64,000 nt of DNA, from contig CM050453.2 in assembly GCA_027563935.2 (NCBI GenBank), positions 86,154,665 to 86,218,664 on the forward strand, written 5' to 3'. A program made the position numbers and the translations under genes. Shown piece after piece: positions 45,420 to 56,071 of this stretch; positions within the stretch are counted from its first letter, which is position 1, and the number at the start of each line of letters is the position of its first letter. The DNA comes from Costus lasius. Its lineage: Eukaryota; Streptophyta; Magnoliopsida; Zingiberales; Costaceae. Under the pieces are notes generated by a model. The model was not told the origin of the DNA. It saw nothing but the letters and a program-made list of their open reading frames with translations, and did not search any database.

Positions 45420-47099
45420 GTTATTGAACAACCTGAGGCTCAGATATCACGGGAACCGCGAAGATCGGGAAGGATCCGTCGACAGCCTGAGCGCTATGAC
45501 GGAGTCTACATCATTGATAATGATGAACCCCTAACTTATGCGGATGCGGTCAGTGGACCGGAGTCAGCGAGATGGCTTGAAGCTATGCGCGCCGAGATGG
45601 ACTCCATGTCAGATTACCAAGTTTGGGATTTGGTTGATCCGCCTCCGGGAGTAATCCCTATAGGCTGTAAATGGATCTTCAAGAAGAAGATTGACATGGA
45701 TGGTAACGTAGTTACTTATAAAGGCAGGCTTGTTGCGAAAGGTTTCAAATAAATCTACGGGATAGATTATGATGAAACTTTCTCACCTGTAGCCATGTTT
45801 AAGTCTATTCGGATTCTTTTCGCGATAGCTGCATATTATGATTATGAGATCTGGCAAATGGATGTGAAAACAGCTTTCCTTAATGGAAATCTGGATGAGG
45901 ATGTGTACATGACACAACCTGAGGGTTTCACTGATCCATCAGATCGTCATAAGATATGCAAGTTAAAGAAGTCTATTTATGGACTTAAGCAAGCATCAAG
46001 AAGCTGGAACATTCGTTTTGATGAATCAGTCACTGAATTTGGTTTCATCAAGAACGAGGATGACCCGTGTGTATATAAGAGGTTTAGTGGGAGCGTGATT
46101 ACTTTCCTAGTCCTCTACGTCGATGATATCTTGATCATTGGAAATGACATTCCTGAAATGCATGCAGTTAAGGCATGGTTAAGGAAATGTTTCCAGATGA
46201 AAGATTTAGGAGAAGCAGCCTATATATTAGGTGTGAAGATCTACAGGGATAGATCTAAGAGGCTTCTCGGGCTGTGCCAGAGTACTTACATCGATAAAGT
46301 CCTGGAGAGATTTCATTTAGAGAATTCTAAACGAGGATATCTTCCAGTCAGACATGGTCTGAATCTTTCGAAGAGTCAGTGTCCACAAACACAGACTGAG
46401 AAAGATGAAATGGACAATACGCCTTATGCTTTGGCTATTGGTTCCATTATGTATGCGATGTTGTGTACTCGCCCAGACGTCGCTTACGGGTTAAGCGTGA
46501 CCAGTCGGTTCCAAAGTAATCCAGGTCAGGCACACTGGATTGCAGTCAAGAATATCTTAAAATATCTTCGGAGGACCAAAGATATGTTCTTGATATATGG
46601 TGGTCAGGAAGAACTCAGTATTGAAGGATATACTGATGCTTCGTTCCAGTCTGACCAGGATGATTTCCGATCGCAATCAGGCTATGTTTTTAGCTTGAAT
46701 GGAGGAGCAGTGGTGTGGAAGAGTTTCAAACAGTCAACTGTTGCTGATTCCACAACAGAAGCCGAGTATGTTGCAGCCTCGGAAGCATCCAAGGAGGCAG
46801 TGTGGATTCGTAAGTTCGTGAGAGAACTTGGTGTTGTTCCTTTGAGTGCAGATCCTTTGGTTATCTTCTGTGATAACACTGGAGCAATCGCACAAGCAAA
46901 GGAACCACGGTCGCACCAGAAGTCCAAGCACATACAGAGACGGTTTCACTTGATCAGGGAGATCATAGATCGTGGCGAGATCAAAATCTGCAAGGTTCAT
47001 ACAGATGACAATCTGGCAGACCCGCTTACCAAGCCTCTGGCGCAGCAGAAGCATGAGAAGCACTGTAATAACATGGGTTTGAGATTTCTCAACCATTAG
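45420..47099 (+). pseudogene. C2 right copy RT-RNase H, behind two in-frame stops
   Basis: Continues the frame of the upstream polyprotein after TAG (45417-45419). The first part (PEAQISREPRRSGRIRRQPE, WIFKKKID) leads into RT, then a second in-frame stop TAA at 45750-45752, where the left copy has CAA. From 45795 it is open for 434 codons: MDVKTAFLNGNL, YVDDILIIGND (catalytic Asp pair near 46119-46127), RNase H with YTDASF and TTEAEY, and the tail LADPLTKPLAQQ. It stops at TAG 47097, just before the polypurine tract. RT and RNase H copy the RNA into DNA in cytoplasmic particles. Two point changes are the only visible defects. Confidence 0.88.
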
Positions 47100-47119
47100 A
47101 TTAAGTGCAAGTGGGAGAT

Positions 47120-48802
47120 TGTTGGGGTATGCCCTTAAGGCTAATGTTTGAGGCCTTGGGTTTGTATCAGTATCATGTAATAAACTGTTATGTTTATAAA
47201 GGCATGGTTATTATTCAGTTAGCTACATTGTCTGCTGCAATATATGTTCTTCTGAATAATGTCTCAAAGCTGTTCAGCTAGGCTGACAGGCAATAAAGTC
47301 CTTAGTCGATATATCTTGGTGAACATGAGACAGCCTTGATATGGTTAAGACTAATATGTGTTCTAATCTTATAGGATGCTTCGAGCATGAAATAAGATGT
47401 AGACTCATGGGTACATTGGATGTACTGGACAGACCCTACTAGGATATTCAATTGTTTGTCACAATGTGAATAATCCTTGAATGTAACAAGTGGCACATTT
47501 CCTCTGACTTGAGATCACTTGTGTTTTCTAAATGATGATTGTCATTGTTTTGAGGTAGTTCAATATCATTTGAAACATAATGGTTGTAGACTATCTTGGA
47601 TGATGAGCTTGAGTCAGGTTAGGGCACTAGTGATAGACATAGGATTGCCGTCTCCTTGTTTAAGGAGTGTGATGTTTTAAAGAGGCCCCCTGGATGAGAT
47701 GATTGAGAAAGTGTATGGCCATACCCAGGTGACTATGTTCATCTGATCTAATCATGCTCATCATATTGGAGTTACAAGCTTGACACGCTTGTCCAATAAG
47801 AACATCCAGTGGCAAAGGAAATATGTATGCTTTGTGAGTTGATTCACACTTGTGTTGTTTTTGGGTGTAGTCTTGGAAGACTCTTTCCTTTATATTGGGA
47901 GACAGTGATGTGTTGCTAGATACCCCTCACTGATCGTGATGACGTGAGTTATCGTTACCGACATTTAAAGGAAACCCTCAGGGTCGCACAATTTGATGAT
48001 ATGGCTTACTTAAGTCAGATCGTGTGGACTGAATTGTTTGAGTTCAGTTTAAAGGGATTTAATCTCTGATTGTGAGTGAGATCTGGTCTGATCATGTTTG
48101 ATTGATTAGGGCTTCAGATCGGTAAGCTTCGATCGAGAGATTGGATGCTAGATTGGTCAGATCAGGAGCATCAAGAGATTGACGGTCAGATCAAGAACCT
48201 AAGTGTTTATTATGGTCTGGACTGAATGCTTGGCTTATTTGGTTATTGAACCGAACCAAAGTGAACCGGCTCATGAATGAGCGCATGGTTCAAGGGTGAA
48301 GAGAAGTTTGTGCTTGGGGTAAACCCATGGTCGCATGAGTGCATGAACGTTGGAGTGTTTCTATTTTTAGAAACCATGACTCCTAAACGTGACATCGCCT
48401 CACGTTACTCCTCTCTCACGCCTATTGTCGCTCCTTCCTCTCGTCGCTTGCTCATTCGAGAGTGCATGTGGTGTTGACGAAAGGAGGAGGAAGTTTTTCG
48501 CCAAGCCAAGAAGATCTCATCCCTTCCATACGAGAAGGATACTTGGACGATCCTTGCTAGCACAAGGGACGACAAGAAGAAGCTATACCTCATCTTGTGT
48601 GCGACAATTTGGAGGAGACCTCTCTTGTTCTCTAGCTTCCAAGACGCCATCTAGAAATGGCTATGGTATGGTTCTATCACTACTATACAATCGGTTTTGT
48701 TAATCATAATACCATGCAAGATCTAGAAACCCCCTTTCCGTTGCTTTCATTCTTCATATGCGCCTATGATTTAGGGTTTCGCCCCCTTGTGGGAACCTTT
48801 CA
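47120..48802 (+). repeat. C2 LTR, second copy
   Basis: 1683 bases, nearly identical to 39937-41619. The terminal CTTTCA at 48802 directly meets minus-oriented old LTR sequence beginning CTTAT (48803-48807), which would be the right-hand duplication of this insertion. The left partner is lost. Confidence 0.92.
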
Positions 48803-49078
48803 CTTATTCCATGCTCGAAGCATCCTATAAGATTAGAACACATATTAGTCTCCATCATATCAAGGCTGTCTCATGTTCACCAAGATATCTCGACTAAGGA
48901 CATATAGCATGTCAGCCAAGCTGAACAGCATTGAGACATTATTCAGAAGCATACTTATTGCAGCAGACAATGTAACAAACTGAATAACAACCATTGCCTT
49001 TATAAACTTAAGAGTTTATACATGATACTGAAAGAATCCCAAGGCCTCAAACATTAGCCTTAAGGGCATACCCCAACA
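48803..49078 (-). mobile_element. Old solo C2-family LTR, minus orientation, right piece
   Basis: Reverse-complement of the first 277 bases of the C2 LTR, clearly diverged, ending CCCCAACA at 49078 and followed by ACACA (49079-49083), the same duplication as at 37379-37383. Confidence 0.82.
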
Positions 49079-49083
49079 ACACA

Positions 49084-50421
49084 CTTGTCCAATCGGATAT
49101 CAGTTCGGCAAAGAGACTGTAATGCATCTGTACCTAGTTGCGATGATGGGGATGTCGATGTCGATATCCATTCCAATGACCTGGGTAGCAGCGATGCACT
49201 GCTAGGTGCCACTCACTGCTTGTGGTGACCTTTGGTCAGCACTGCCAGCGTCAGAGGAACCTACAGGGTCGCACACCTTGATACTCGAGTTCTCGTATTG
49301 ATCGGGAAGCCTTATGATCGAGTTATTGGATAACTTGGATCTATTTTGGAGATTTCATCAGCGCCAATGGGCCTGATGAGATGGAAGGATGTTATTGGAG
49401 CCAAACTCCATTTATGGCAGGTTGACCCGAAATTGACCATGGTTGGCCACATTTGGATTAGGGTTGCATTGGATTGGATCCAAGTGCTTAATCAAGCCAT
49501 GTAATGAAGTTTGGGCTAGCTCATTATCCAATGAGGCCCAATAATAAGTTGTCATGAAGAGGCAATAGGCTAAAAGGGTATAATGGGGAGGAAGCCAAGC
49601 CCATTGGCGCCTAAGGGGCATAATGGGGTTTGGATGGCAAATTTGCTTCATTAAGGAAGCTTTATGCGCCTAGCCCTCTCCCATTGATAGTGTGAATGCA
49701 TTAAGGCATTTCTTGGGGCGCAAGGCTAGGCCTTGGCGCACAAGGCAAGGCTTGGTAGCTTATGGAAAGGTTGAATGAGGTTTATGGTAAAGTCTTGGAG
49801 ACTTTCCTTACCTCAAACCTTCTCATCCAAGCCATACACTTGTCATGATCTCAACCCTTGCCCTAACCGCCTCTAGCTCTTTATAAGTGACCCTAGCTGC
49901 CCCCTCTTAGGGGTTACAATCCTTAGAGGCATGACAACAAGAGGAGGGGCGAAAGCAAGGGCTTGAAGGGCGAAAACACCAAGAAGTGGCGCATCTTCTT
50001 CTTCCTTCCAAACCTTAGCCGCAAGCCTCTTCCTTTTCTCTTGACGCAAGGAACTTGATGCTTGACGGTTTCCCTCTCCCTCATCCTTCTTCATCTTTGG
50101 CGCATCTACCTTGGAGGTGGCACATACTTTGAAGAAGGAGCACAAGGCTTGGATCTTCTTCCCGAGGCTAGCACCGGGCGTGGAAGAAGAGGCATCCGTG
50201 TGTGTGAGACTGCAGAGGGCGCACGCTTGGGCGCCTATCACGACATTGACCTCATCTTGCTCTAAGGTATTTCCTAACTCATCGTGTCGACTCTCTTGCT
50301 TGTGATCTTCACTGGGTTTTTTGGGACCGGCCTGTTTCGGGGACATTCTTCCGCTGTGCAATGTATGTATGTATGCTTATAACTCTGAAAAATTATAAAA
50401 TGTCCCCGGGGTTTCCCAACA
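49084..50421 (+). repeat. 3' LTR of C1, right part
   Basis: Continues the C1 3' LTR from CTTGTCC and ends TTTCCCAACA, followed by TTCTT. Compared with the 5' LTR it lacks a few bases near 49802 and near 50190. Confidence 0.92.
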
Positions 50422-50426
50422 TTCTT

Positions 50427-50841
50427 GCCTTGGCTGGATGGATAATAAGTGAACAACCGTACTTGTGTGCATGAGCATAGGTGGGGGAATTCTTAGTGCG
50501 GTTGAACTTTTCAAATTATGCTATCTATCCATCATTTGGCTAATGATGAGCTTCGTACTAAAATTATAAGCCTTTCATGGCAGATGTTATGAATGATATT
50601 ATCTTTCCAATGACTTATTTTCATTTGATTTGTATGTATAGATCTCTTAATCAAAAGTACCCTAAGTTAGGACTAACAAAATATGACATGACCCGCCAAC
50701 ACGATAAGACGTGACACCAAATTTCGTGGGTCTAGCTTAGAGTAATCGTGTTTCATGTCGAAAATGTGTTGACTCGTTTATGACCTGCCAAATTTTGTGT
50801 CATGCTAGCGGGGCAACCCGTGTGACCCGAATAATATATAT

Positions 50842-50876
<35 letters not shown>

Positions 50877-51469
50877 ATATATATATAAATATATAACCTG
50901 TTTATGACCTGTCAAATTTTCTGTCTGTGTGACGCGACCTATTTATTAATCGTGTTATTTGTGTCATGTCATGTCACCTGTGAAATAAGTGGGTCATATT
51001 TATGTTTTGTATATTAACCCATATACATAAACGGGTCATGTTTGTGTCAAGCATAATCGTGTCGGGTGTCAAGTATGACATGACCCATTATGACCCATGA
51101 AAAACACGACATGGCAGAACCTATTAACGAAAATCTTTATACTCATAAGTTGAATTTAAAATGGTCACATGATATTTTAACACAAAATTGAAACTTAACC
51201 ATTTTTGACCCAATAGTTATAGTATTACAATGCTCTCAAGTGTTCAATTCAAGTTTAGTATGCAATTTTCCTAGGGCTCAATAAGATGTGCTACCTTCTT
51301 GTGCTAACTAACTTTCTTGCATTTTATTGTGGGTAGTTAAAGAGTCTACTATAGAAGTAAGTTGCTTAATGACTTCCCGTAACTCTTAATTTTTCATATT
51401 CTAACTAGCCAAAAATTTTTCTAATAGGGATTCTAGATTTGATTTTTGAGGTTGATTAAATTGCCTTTG
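50427..51469. other. Non-coding sequence with degenerate repeats
   Basis: Pre-insertion sequence beyond C1. From about 50690 to 51115 it is built of degenerate TGACCCG, GTGTCATGTC and CGTGTCGGG words in both orientations, a composition I associate with widespread plant non-autonomous repeats, but no clear ends were found. No gene seen. Confidence 0.5.
50835..50898. repeat. Compound (TA)n(TG)n(TA)n microsatellite
   Basis: TATA repeats, then GTGTGTGTGTGTG, then TATA repeats, within the degenerate repeat segment. Confidence 0.95.
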
Positions 51470-52440
51470 TTAATACCCTCTATTTTCTATATGTCCCCCA
51501 AAATTTTGGTTATTTTTCCAAAACAAATTAGGGTGATTCCTCCATCTTGGGTTATAAGTACTAGAGTAAGGTTGATTAATTGATTTTTGATTATAATTAC
51601 CCCAAACATTAACTTGTTCAAAATCCTGCTCATGATATTGGTTAGCAATTACTCTATAATCTTTAGAATATTGTCCATCATTTCCACATATATCATAAGT
51701 AACATAAGAAGAGGCCATGACATAATGCATATTGAGAGAGTCTAATTTATTGGCCAAAGAGTTTTCCTTTTCTTTGAGGGCACACAATGTATCACTTTCA
51801 TATTTACCTTATGGTTGATAGACTACACCTCGTTAAATTGTCCACTAGTTGTGATTAAGAGACTTTTCTTTCATTACTGTGTAGACATCATCTATGCTTT
51901 TGTTCATCATGGCAACTCTTGTAGCTGCATCAACTACTAAGCGTATAAAGAAGACTGTTATAAAAGGTATAAATCAAAACCCATCTTTCTAATCTATGGT
52001 GAGGGCACTTCTATTGTGATTCATTAAAATGTTCTCATGCCTCACTAAGTGACTCACCATTTTTTTGTGCAAAGCTGGTGATCTAATTTCTCAATATAGT
52101 TATACTTGGTGGGAAATATTTGAATAGGAAGGCATGCAATAACTGATCCCAAGTAGTGAATGTTTTTGAAGGTTGAGATTAAAGCAAAGCATATGCCCTG
52201 TCCTTGAGAGAAAAACGAAACAATACCTATTATAGTACATCACGAAATACACCATTAATCTTTATTATATCACAATATTCAAGAAACAAAGATAAGTGCT
52301 GATTGGGATCCTCAAGTGGGGATCCACCAAATTGATTTTACAGGATCATAGATAGTAAAGTTGGCTTGATTTCCAAGTTATTAGCTTCAATTGTTGGTTT
52401 GACTATGCTAGAGTGGACATCTTGCATGTTTAGTGCTACA
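51470..52440 (-). pseudogene. Athila/Tat-like gag fragment, minus orientation
   Basis: The lower-coordinate part is an open frame of 105 codons (51787-51470) with a degraded zinc knuckle CGNDGQYSKDY (first Cys pair kept, last Cys changed to Tyr) and the typical YNPRWRNHPN stretch of Athila-type Gag. Further upstream on the minus strand, translation gives the Gag core words LFLEYCDI and INGVFRD with stops, near 52200-52330. It is opposite in orientation to the gag of element A1 and shares its motifs, so it is a separate, older copy lacking LTRs and pol. Confidence 0.7.
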
Positions 52441-52938
52441 TAATCTTTAAGTGACCTTCACCCTTCCATAAGTGGTTCTTTTTCTTTTTTTTCTTCAAAT
52501 CTAAATTTCTAGCACAATCTAAAAGTTTTTTGAATTTCAGGATCTATAGAAAGAAGCTGTATAGACCTAAGCATATAGTGCATAAATAGAATAAACAAAG
52601 TCAGTGTGATCACAGGCCTGTGATGAATCATCATAAGGGCGTGATGGTAGAAATAGAAAATAGAAAACTCATATTTTAAATTTTTTAGAACTTAGAATAG
52701 GATCAGTGCTATTTTGTGATTTTTATAATTTTCAAAAAGAATAGAAAACAAAAAAGGAAAATAGAATTCAAGAAGAATTGTCTGCGGTCACAGGCCTGTG
52801 ATGATTTGTCACAGCCCCGTGATAGAGCAAAAAACTTTAAAAGAGTAAAATATAACAATAAAAATAAAAAAATAATAAAAAGTGCTCAGAAAAGTAATTC
52901 TAACAATTAAATTAATATTAATAAAACCTAAGTCTTAG
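52441..52938. other. Non-coding AT-rich sequence
   Basis: No gene seen. It contains two copies of a TCACAGGCCTGTGAT palindrome context (near 52609 and 52790) like those in the neighbouring LTRs. Confidence 0.5.
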
Positions 52939-54462
52939 TGATGTTATACATTTATCTAATGTTTTCACTATGCTTTTTATACAAAATCTCTCTTATTTCT
53001 ATAATATTTTTACTCATTTTGGCTTAAGCTATTGTTATTGTTTAGACTCTTCACCTCTTTTCACTTCTGTCATATTTCAGAGGAAAATAACTAATTTTTT
53101 TATGGATTTTGAAGGATTCGAGTGTATAAATGGATTCCACATGTCAAAACAAAGCTATCCAGCAAATTTCATATAAATCGGAGCATGTTTAGAAATTACG
53201 GCCTGCCTGTGATTTCCATCACCACTGTACTGTTGGGAAGACAACAGAAGAAATTACGATCTGCCTGTGATATTCATCACGGCCGTAACTTCCTCGGTGC
53301 AAATCACAAAAATTACCAAGAACATCACAGCCAAGTCATAATTACCATCACGGCCATGATTCTTTCGACGCTTTTCGACATTTTTCACAGAATAGAATTA
53401 TGGTATGCCCGTGATTTATATCACGGCCGTAAGCCTACTCGTGATGCCCATCACGGCCATAATTCTATCCGACCATCTCAAGTTCTCACCCGTTTCTTGC
53501 CCGATTTGGCTGGTTTTTGAGCTAAAATTTGGGGAAAACTTATTTAGAAGGTTGAGAACAGTATAAGCTAGCAAAGGAATGATTATTGAAACTTTTTGGC
53601 AAGTATTCAAGGCGAATTTGGCGAAGAGGCAAAACTTAGGGCGAATAGTAGTGGGCGATGACTTTCTCATCGGAAAAGCTTTGTTTTTACGGCCAGTTGG
53701 CATCGATATACACGAGGGAGCCTCAAATTTCATCCTCCTTGTCATTTCTATTATTATTATGCCAATTTGTAATCAAGAACATGGATTTTTATCGTAATAT
53801 ACTCAAGAACATGTTAGTGTAAACATTGTTTCGGGATTAGGGTGTAGCCCTCTTCGATTGACAGTTTAATTAATTATTTTTATCTATTGAAGATTTACTT
53901 GTGCTTGATTTGATTATCGCTATGTTTATTCATGTTTATTATTGGCCATAGTTTGCATGTTTTATACGTCGCATGTTGTACTGAAAGGCGAAGTGCGACA
54001 TTGGATCAGTGATTTTCGGACAGGTCAATTCTATCAACAGAGTAGTTCGAATGAATCTGAGGGATCTCATAGACTTGTCAGAAACTCATTGAGTCTATCT
54101 CGAGCTAATAACCATGAAAGTAGGGGATTAACTCGAGTAGACAACAAGTTATGCAGCTAAAAGGGGGCAATCTGTACATACGGGCGAGTTCCCTTCAACA
54201 CAATAAAAACCTTCTTTAGATAAATCTCCTTAGTAGTACTATTTGGTCCAGAGTGGTGAAACCCGAAATCTTGAATTCTTAAAACTTGATTACAACCCCA
54301 TTTTATTTCCTTAGGATTTTTTAAAACTTAGTAAGTTAGATTTCAACCCAACCCTTTTTTGAATCATCTAGCTAACGATTATGAGATAAGTCGGTACTTG
54401 GTCATTTTTCCCTGTGGGAATGAAATTTTTATATTACTTCGATAGGTTGTGCACTTATGTCA
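52939..54462 (+). repeat. 5' LTR of Athila/Tat-like element A1
   Basis: Starts TGATGTTATACATTTA, comparable to the A2/A3 LTR start TGATGAGTTGCATTTA, and is preceded by CTAAGTCTTAG, as the A2 LTR is preceded by CTAAGTCTAGAG. It has the inner landmarks AGTAGGGGATTAACTCGAG, CAATCTGTAC and CCAGAGTGGTGAAACCC. The 3' border is uncertain (54462 or 54468). It contains CACGGCCGTAA/TCACGGCC palindromic modules at 53200-53460. Confidence 0.7.
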
Positions 54463-54477
54463 AGCCCATTAAATTTT

Positions 54478-54495
54478 TGGTGCCGTTGCCTGGGA
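54478..54495 (+). promoter_or_regulatory. Primer-binding site of A1 (Asp tRNA)
   Basis: TGGTGCCGTTGCCTGGGA differs by two bases from the canonical Athila/Tat site complementary to aspartate tRNA. Confidence 0.8.
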
Positions 54496-54748
54496 CCAAT
54501 TTCACCAATATTGACTAAATCAAAGGATTGCTAGATTAGATTTTATTTTCTACTTATTAGTTTTCTTTAGCTCTCACTCTATTATTCTTATCTCTATTGT
54601 TGCTTATCTTTCTTCTCAGTTATAACTGTTGTTTGTTTGTGCTTAGGTGTTCTAGGGATGGAAAGCTATTCAAAGAAGATCCCGAGATCGAAAGAACATT
54701 CCGTACCCAAAAAAGCAAAAAGGGATAGAATCTTCACAAACATCTTAG

Positions 54749-55575
54749 ATGGAAGGGCATAGATTGTTACAGGACTTCGCAGCCCCGAACGTGCTAATGG
54801 TCTATTATAGCATTGCTCGGCCCACTATTAAAGCGAATAATTTTGAAATCAAGCCATCTCTTCTTTTCATGGTTCAACATAACCAATTTGGCAGCTTGCC
54901 TTCTGAGGACCCAAATATGCATCTTTCTATATTTCTTGAATATTGTGATACATTGAAAATGAATGGGGTCACTAGCGATGCTTTGCGTCTTAGACTTTTT
55001 TCCTTTCTCTCTCAGGGAGAGGGCTCGTGCATGGCTTCACTCTCATCCGTCAGGTTCCATAATGACTTGGGAGCAACTGTCAAATGCCTTCTTATCAAAA
55101 TATTTTTTTCCCCAACTAAGACTGCACAGGTTCGAAACCAAATAAACAGCTTCGTACAAAGAGATGGAGGATTGCTATACGAGGCATGAGACCGATTCAA
55201 GGAACTCTAGAGAATGTGTCCACACCATAGCCTCAAAAAGTGGGTAATTATTCATACATTTTATAATGTACTAAACTACAATACTCGCATTACAGTTGAT
55301 GCTGCCGCCGATGGCGTGATTGTGAATAAGAGTGTTGATGATGCATTGAACCTTATTTAGGATATGATTTTAAACCACTATTAGTGGACAAGTGAGAGAG
55401 GGCCGTCTTCCAAGGCATCAGGTAAGTTTGAACTATATGCTATCAGTTCGTTGGCTGCCAAGGTTGACTCTCTGTCTCATAAATTAGATTCTCTTAATGT
55501 TAATCCTGCCACTATTAATTCTGTTTCTTGTGAGATTTGTGGTAATGTAGGACATCACACACAGGATTGCCAGTT
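54749..55575 (+). pseudogene. A1 gag (Athila/Tat-like)
   Basis: The frame from 54749 carries FEIKPSLLFMVQHNQFGSLP, followed by LEYCDTLKMNGV and LRLRLFSF, the hallmark of Athila/Tat Gag. It frameshifts near 55010 into another frame (RARAWLHSHPSGSIMTW) and returns near 55090. More stops follow before a CCHC zinc knuckle CEICGNVGHHTQDC at about 55529-55570, intact by sequence. It would form the particle shell if intact. The number of frame changes shows a dead copy. Confidence 0.75.
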
Positions 55576-56071
55576 AGGGATGTCCACATAGGGCAAGTGC
55601 AAGATTGATCATGTCAATGCCATTGGGAATTTTAATTCTAGACCACAAAATGACCCATACTCAAGCACTTACAACCCTAGGTGGCAGAACCATCCCAACT
55701 TCTCCTATAAGAGCAATCAAAATCCAGCACCCCAAGGCAACTACCAACAACCCCTTGGCTTCCAGCAAAGAGAATATAAACATGTAGATGCTTCTGAAAA
55801 ATTTTATTGCTACATAGACTAAGCACAATGAGGAGTTAAGGCAAGTCGGCGAGGCTATCAAGAATTTAGTGTCCATGATGGAATCCATGGAGATCCATAA
55901 AATGATGCTAGAGACTCAGATAGCCCAGCAGGCTGGCTCTTCAAGTAGACCAACAGGGAGGCTACTAGGGCAACTATAGGCTAACCCACGCGAGCACTCC
56001 AATGCAATCACCATGCATAGTGGGAAGCAATTAGAGGAGCCAATGGTGAGTAATGCACCGCTAGACAAGAG
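55576..56071 (+). pseudogene. A1 Gag-protease linker, degraded
   Basis: Translation shows short recognisable words such as YNPRWQNHPNFSYKSNQN (split over frames, 55660-55720) and then stop-ridden sequence. No independent gene is seen. Confidence 0.5.

Larger units (their letters stand above)
38227..48802 (+). mobile_element. Copia C2 tandem array (partial internal, LTR, full internal, LTR)
   Basis: Order on the plus strand: internal 3' part (38227-39936), LTR (39937-41619), full internal region (41620-47119), LTR (47120-48802). The LTRs are equal in length (1683) and almost identical. The repeated parts are offset by 7183 bases. The right end is a precise LTR end (CTTTCA at 48802) abutting old LTR sequence, as in true integration. 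The left end is truncated, with no 5' LTR or gag. Either an unequal-recombination product or an assembly duplication. Confidence 0.82.
29455..50421 (+). mobile_element. Copia element C1 (Angela-like) with a large nested insertion
   Basis: Outer boundaries TGTTGGTGTATATGCC (29455) and TTTCCCAACA (50421), with the 5-base duplication TTCTT on both sides (29450-29454, 50422-50426). Internal region 31453-36736. The 3' LTR is 36737-37383 plus 49084-50421, split by the 37384-49078 insertion. Without it the element is about 9.3 kb. The LTRs differ by only a few percent by eye, while the coding region is badly degraded. Confidence 0.9.

Noticed and set aside
37384..49078. One simple full-length Copia insertion in minus orientation
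   Set aside because: The outer LTR pieces are minus and diverged, but everything between is plus-strand and much younger, so this is two separate events and not one element.
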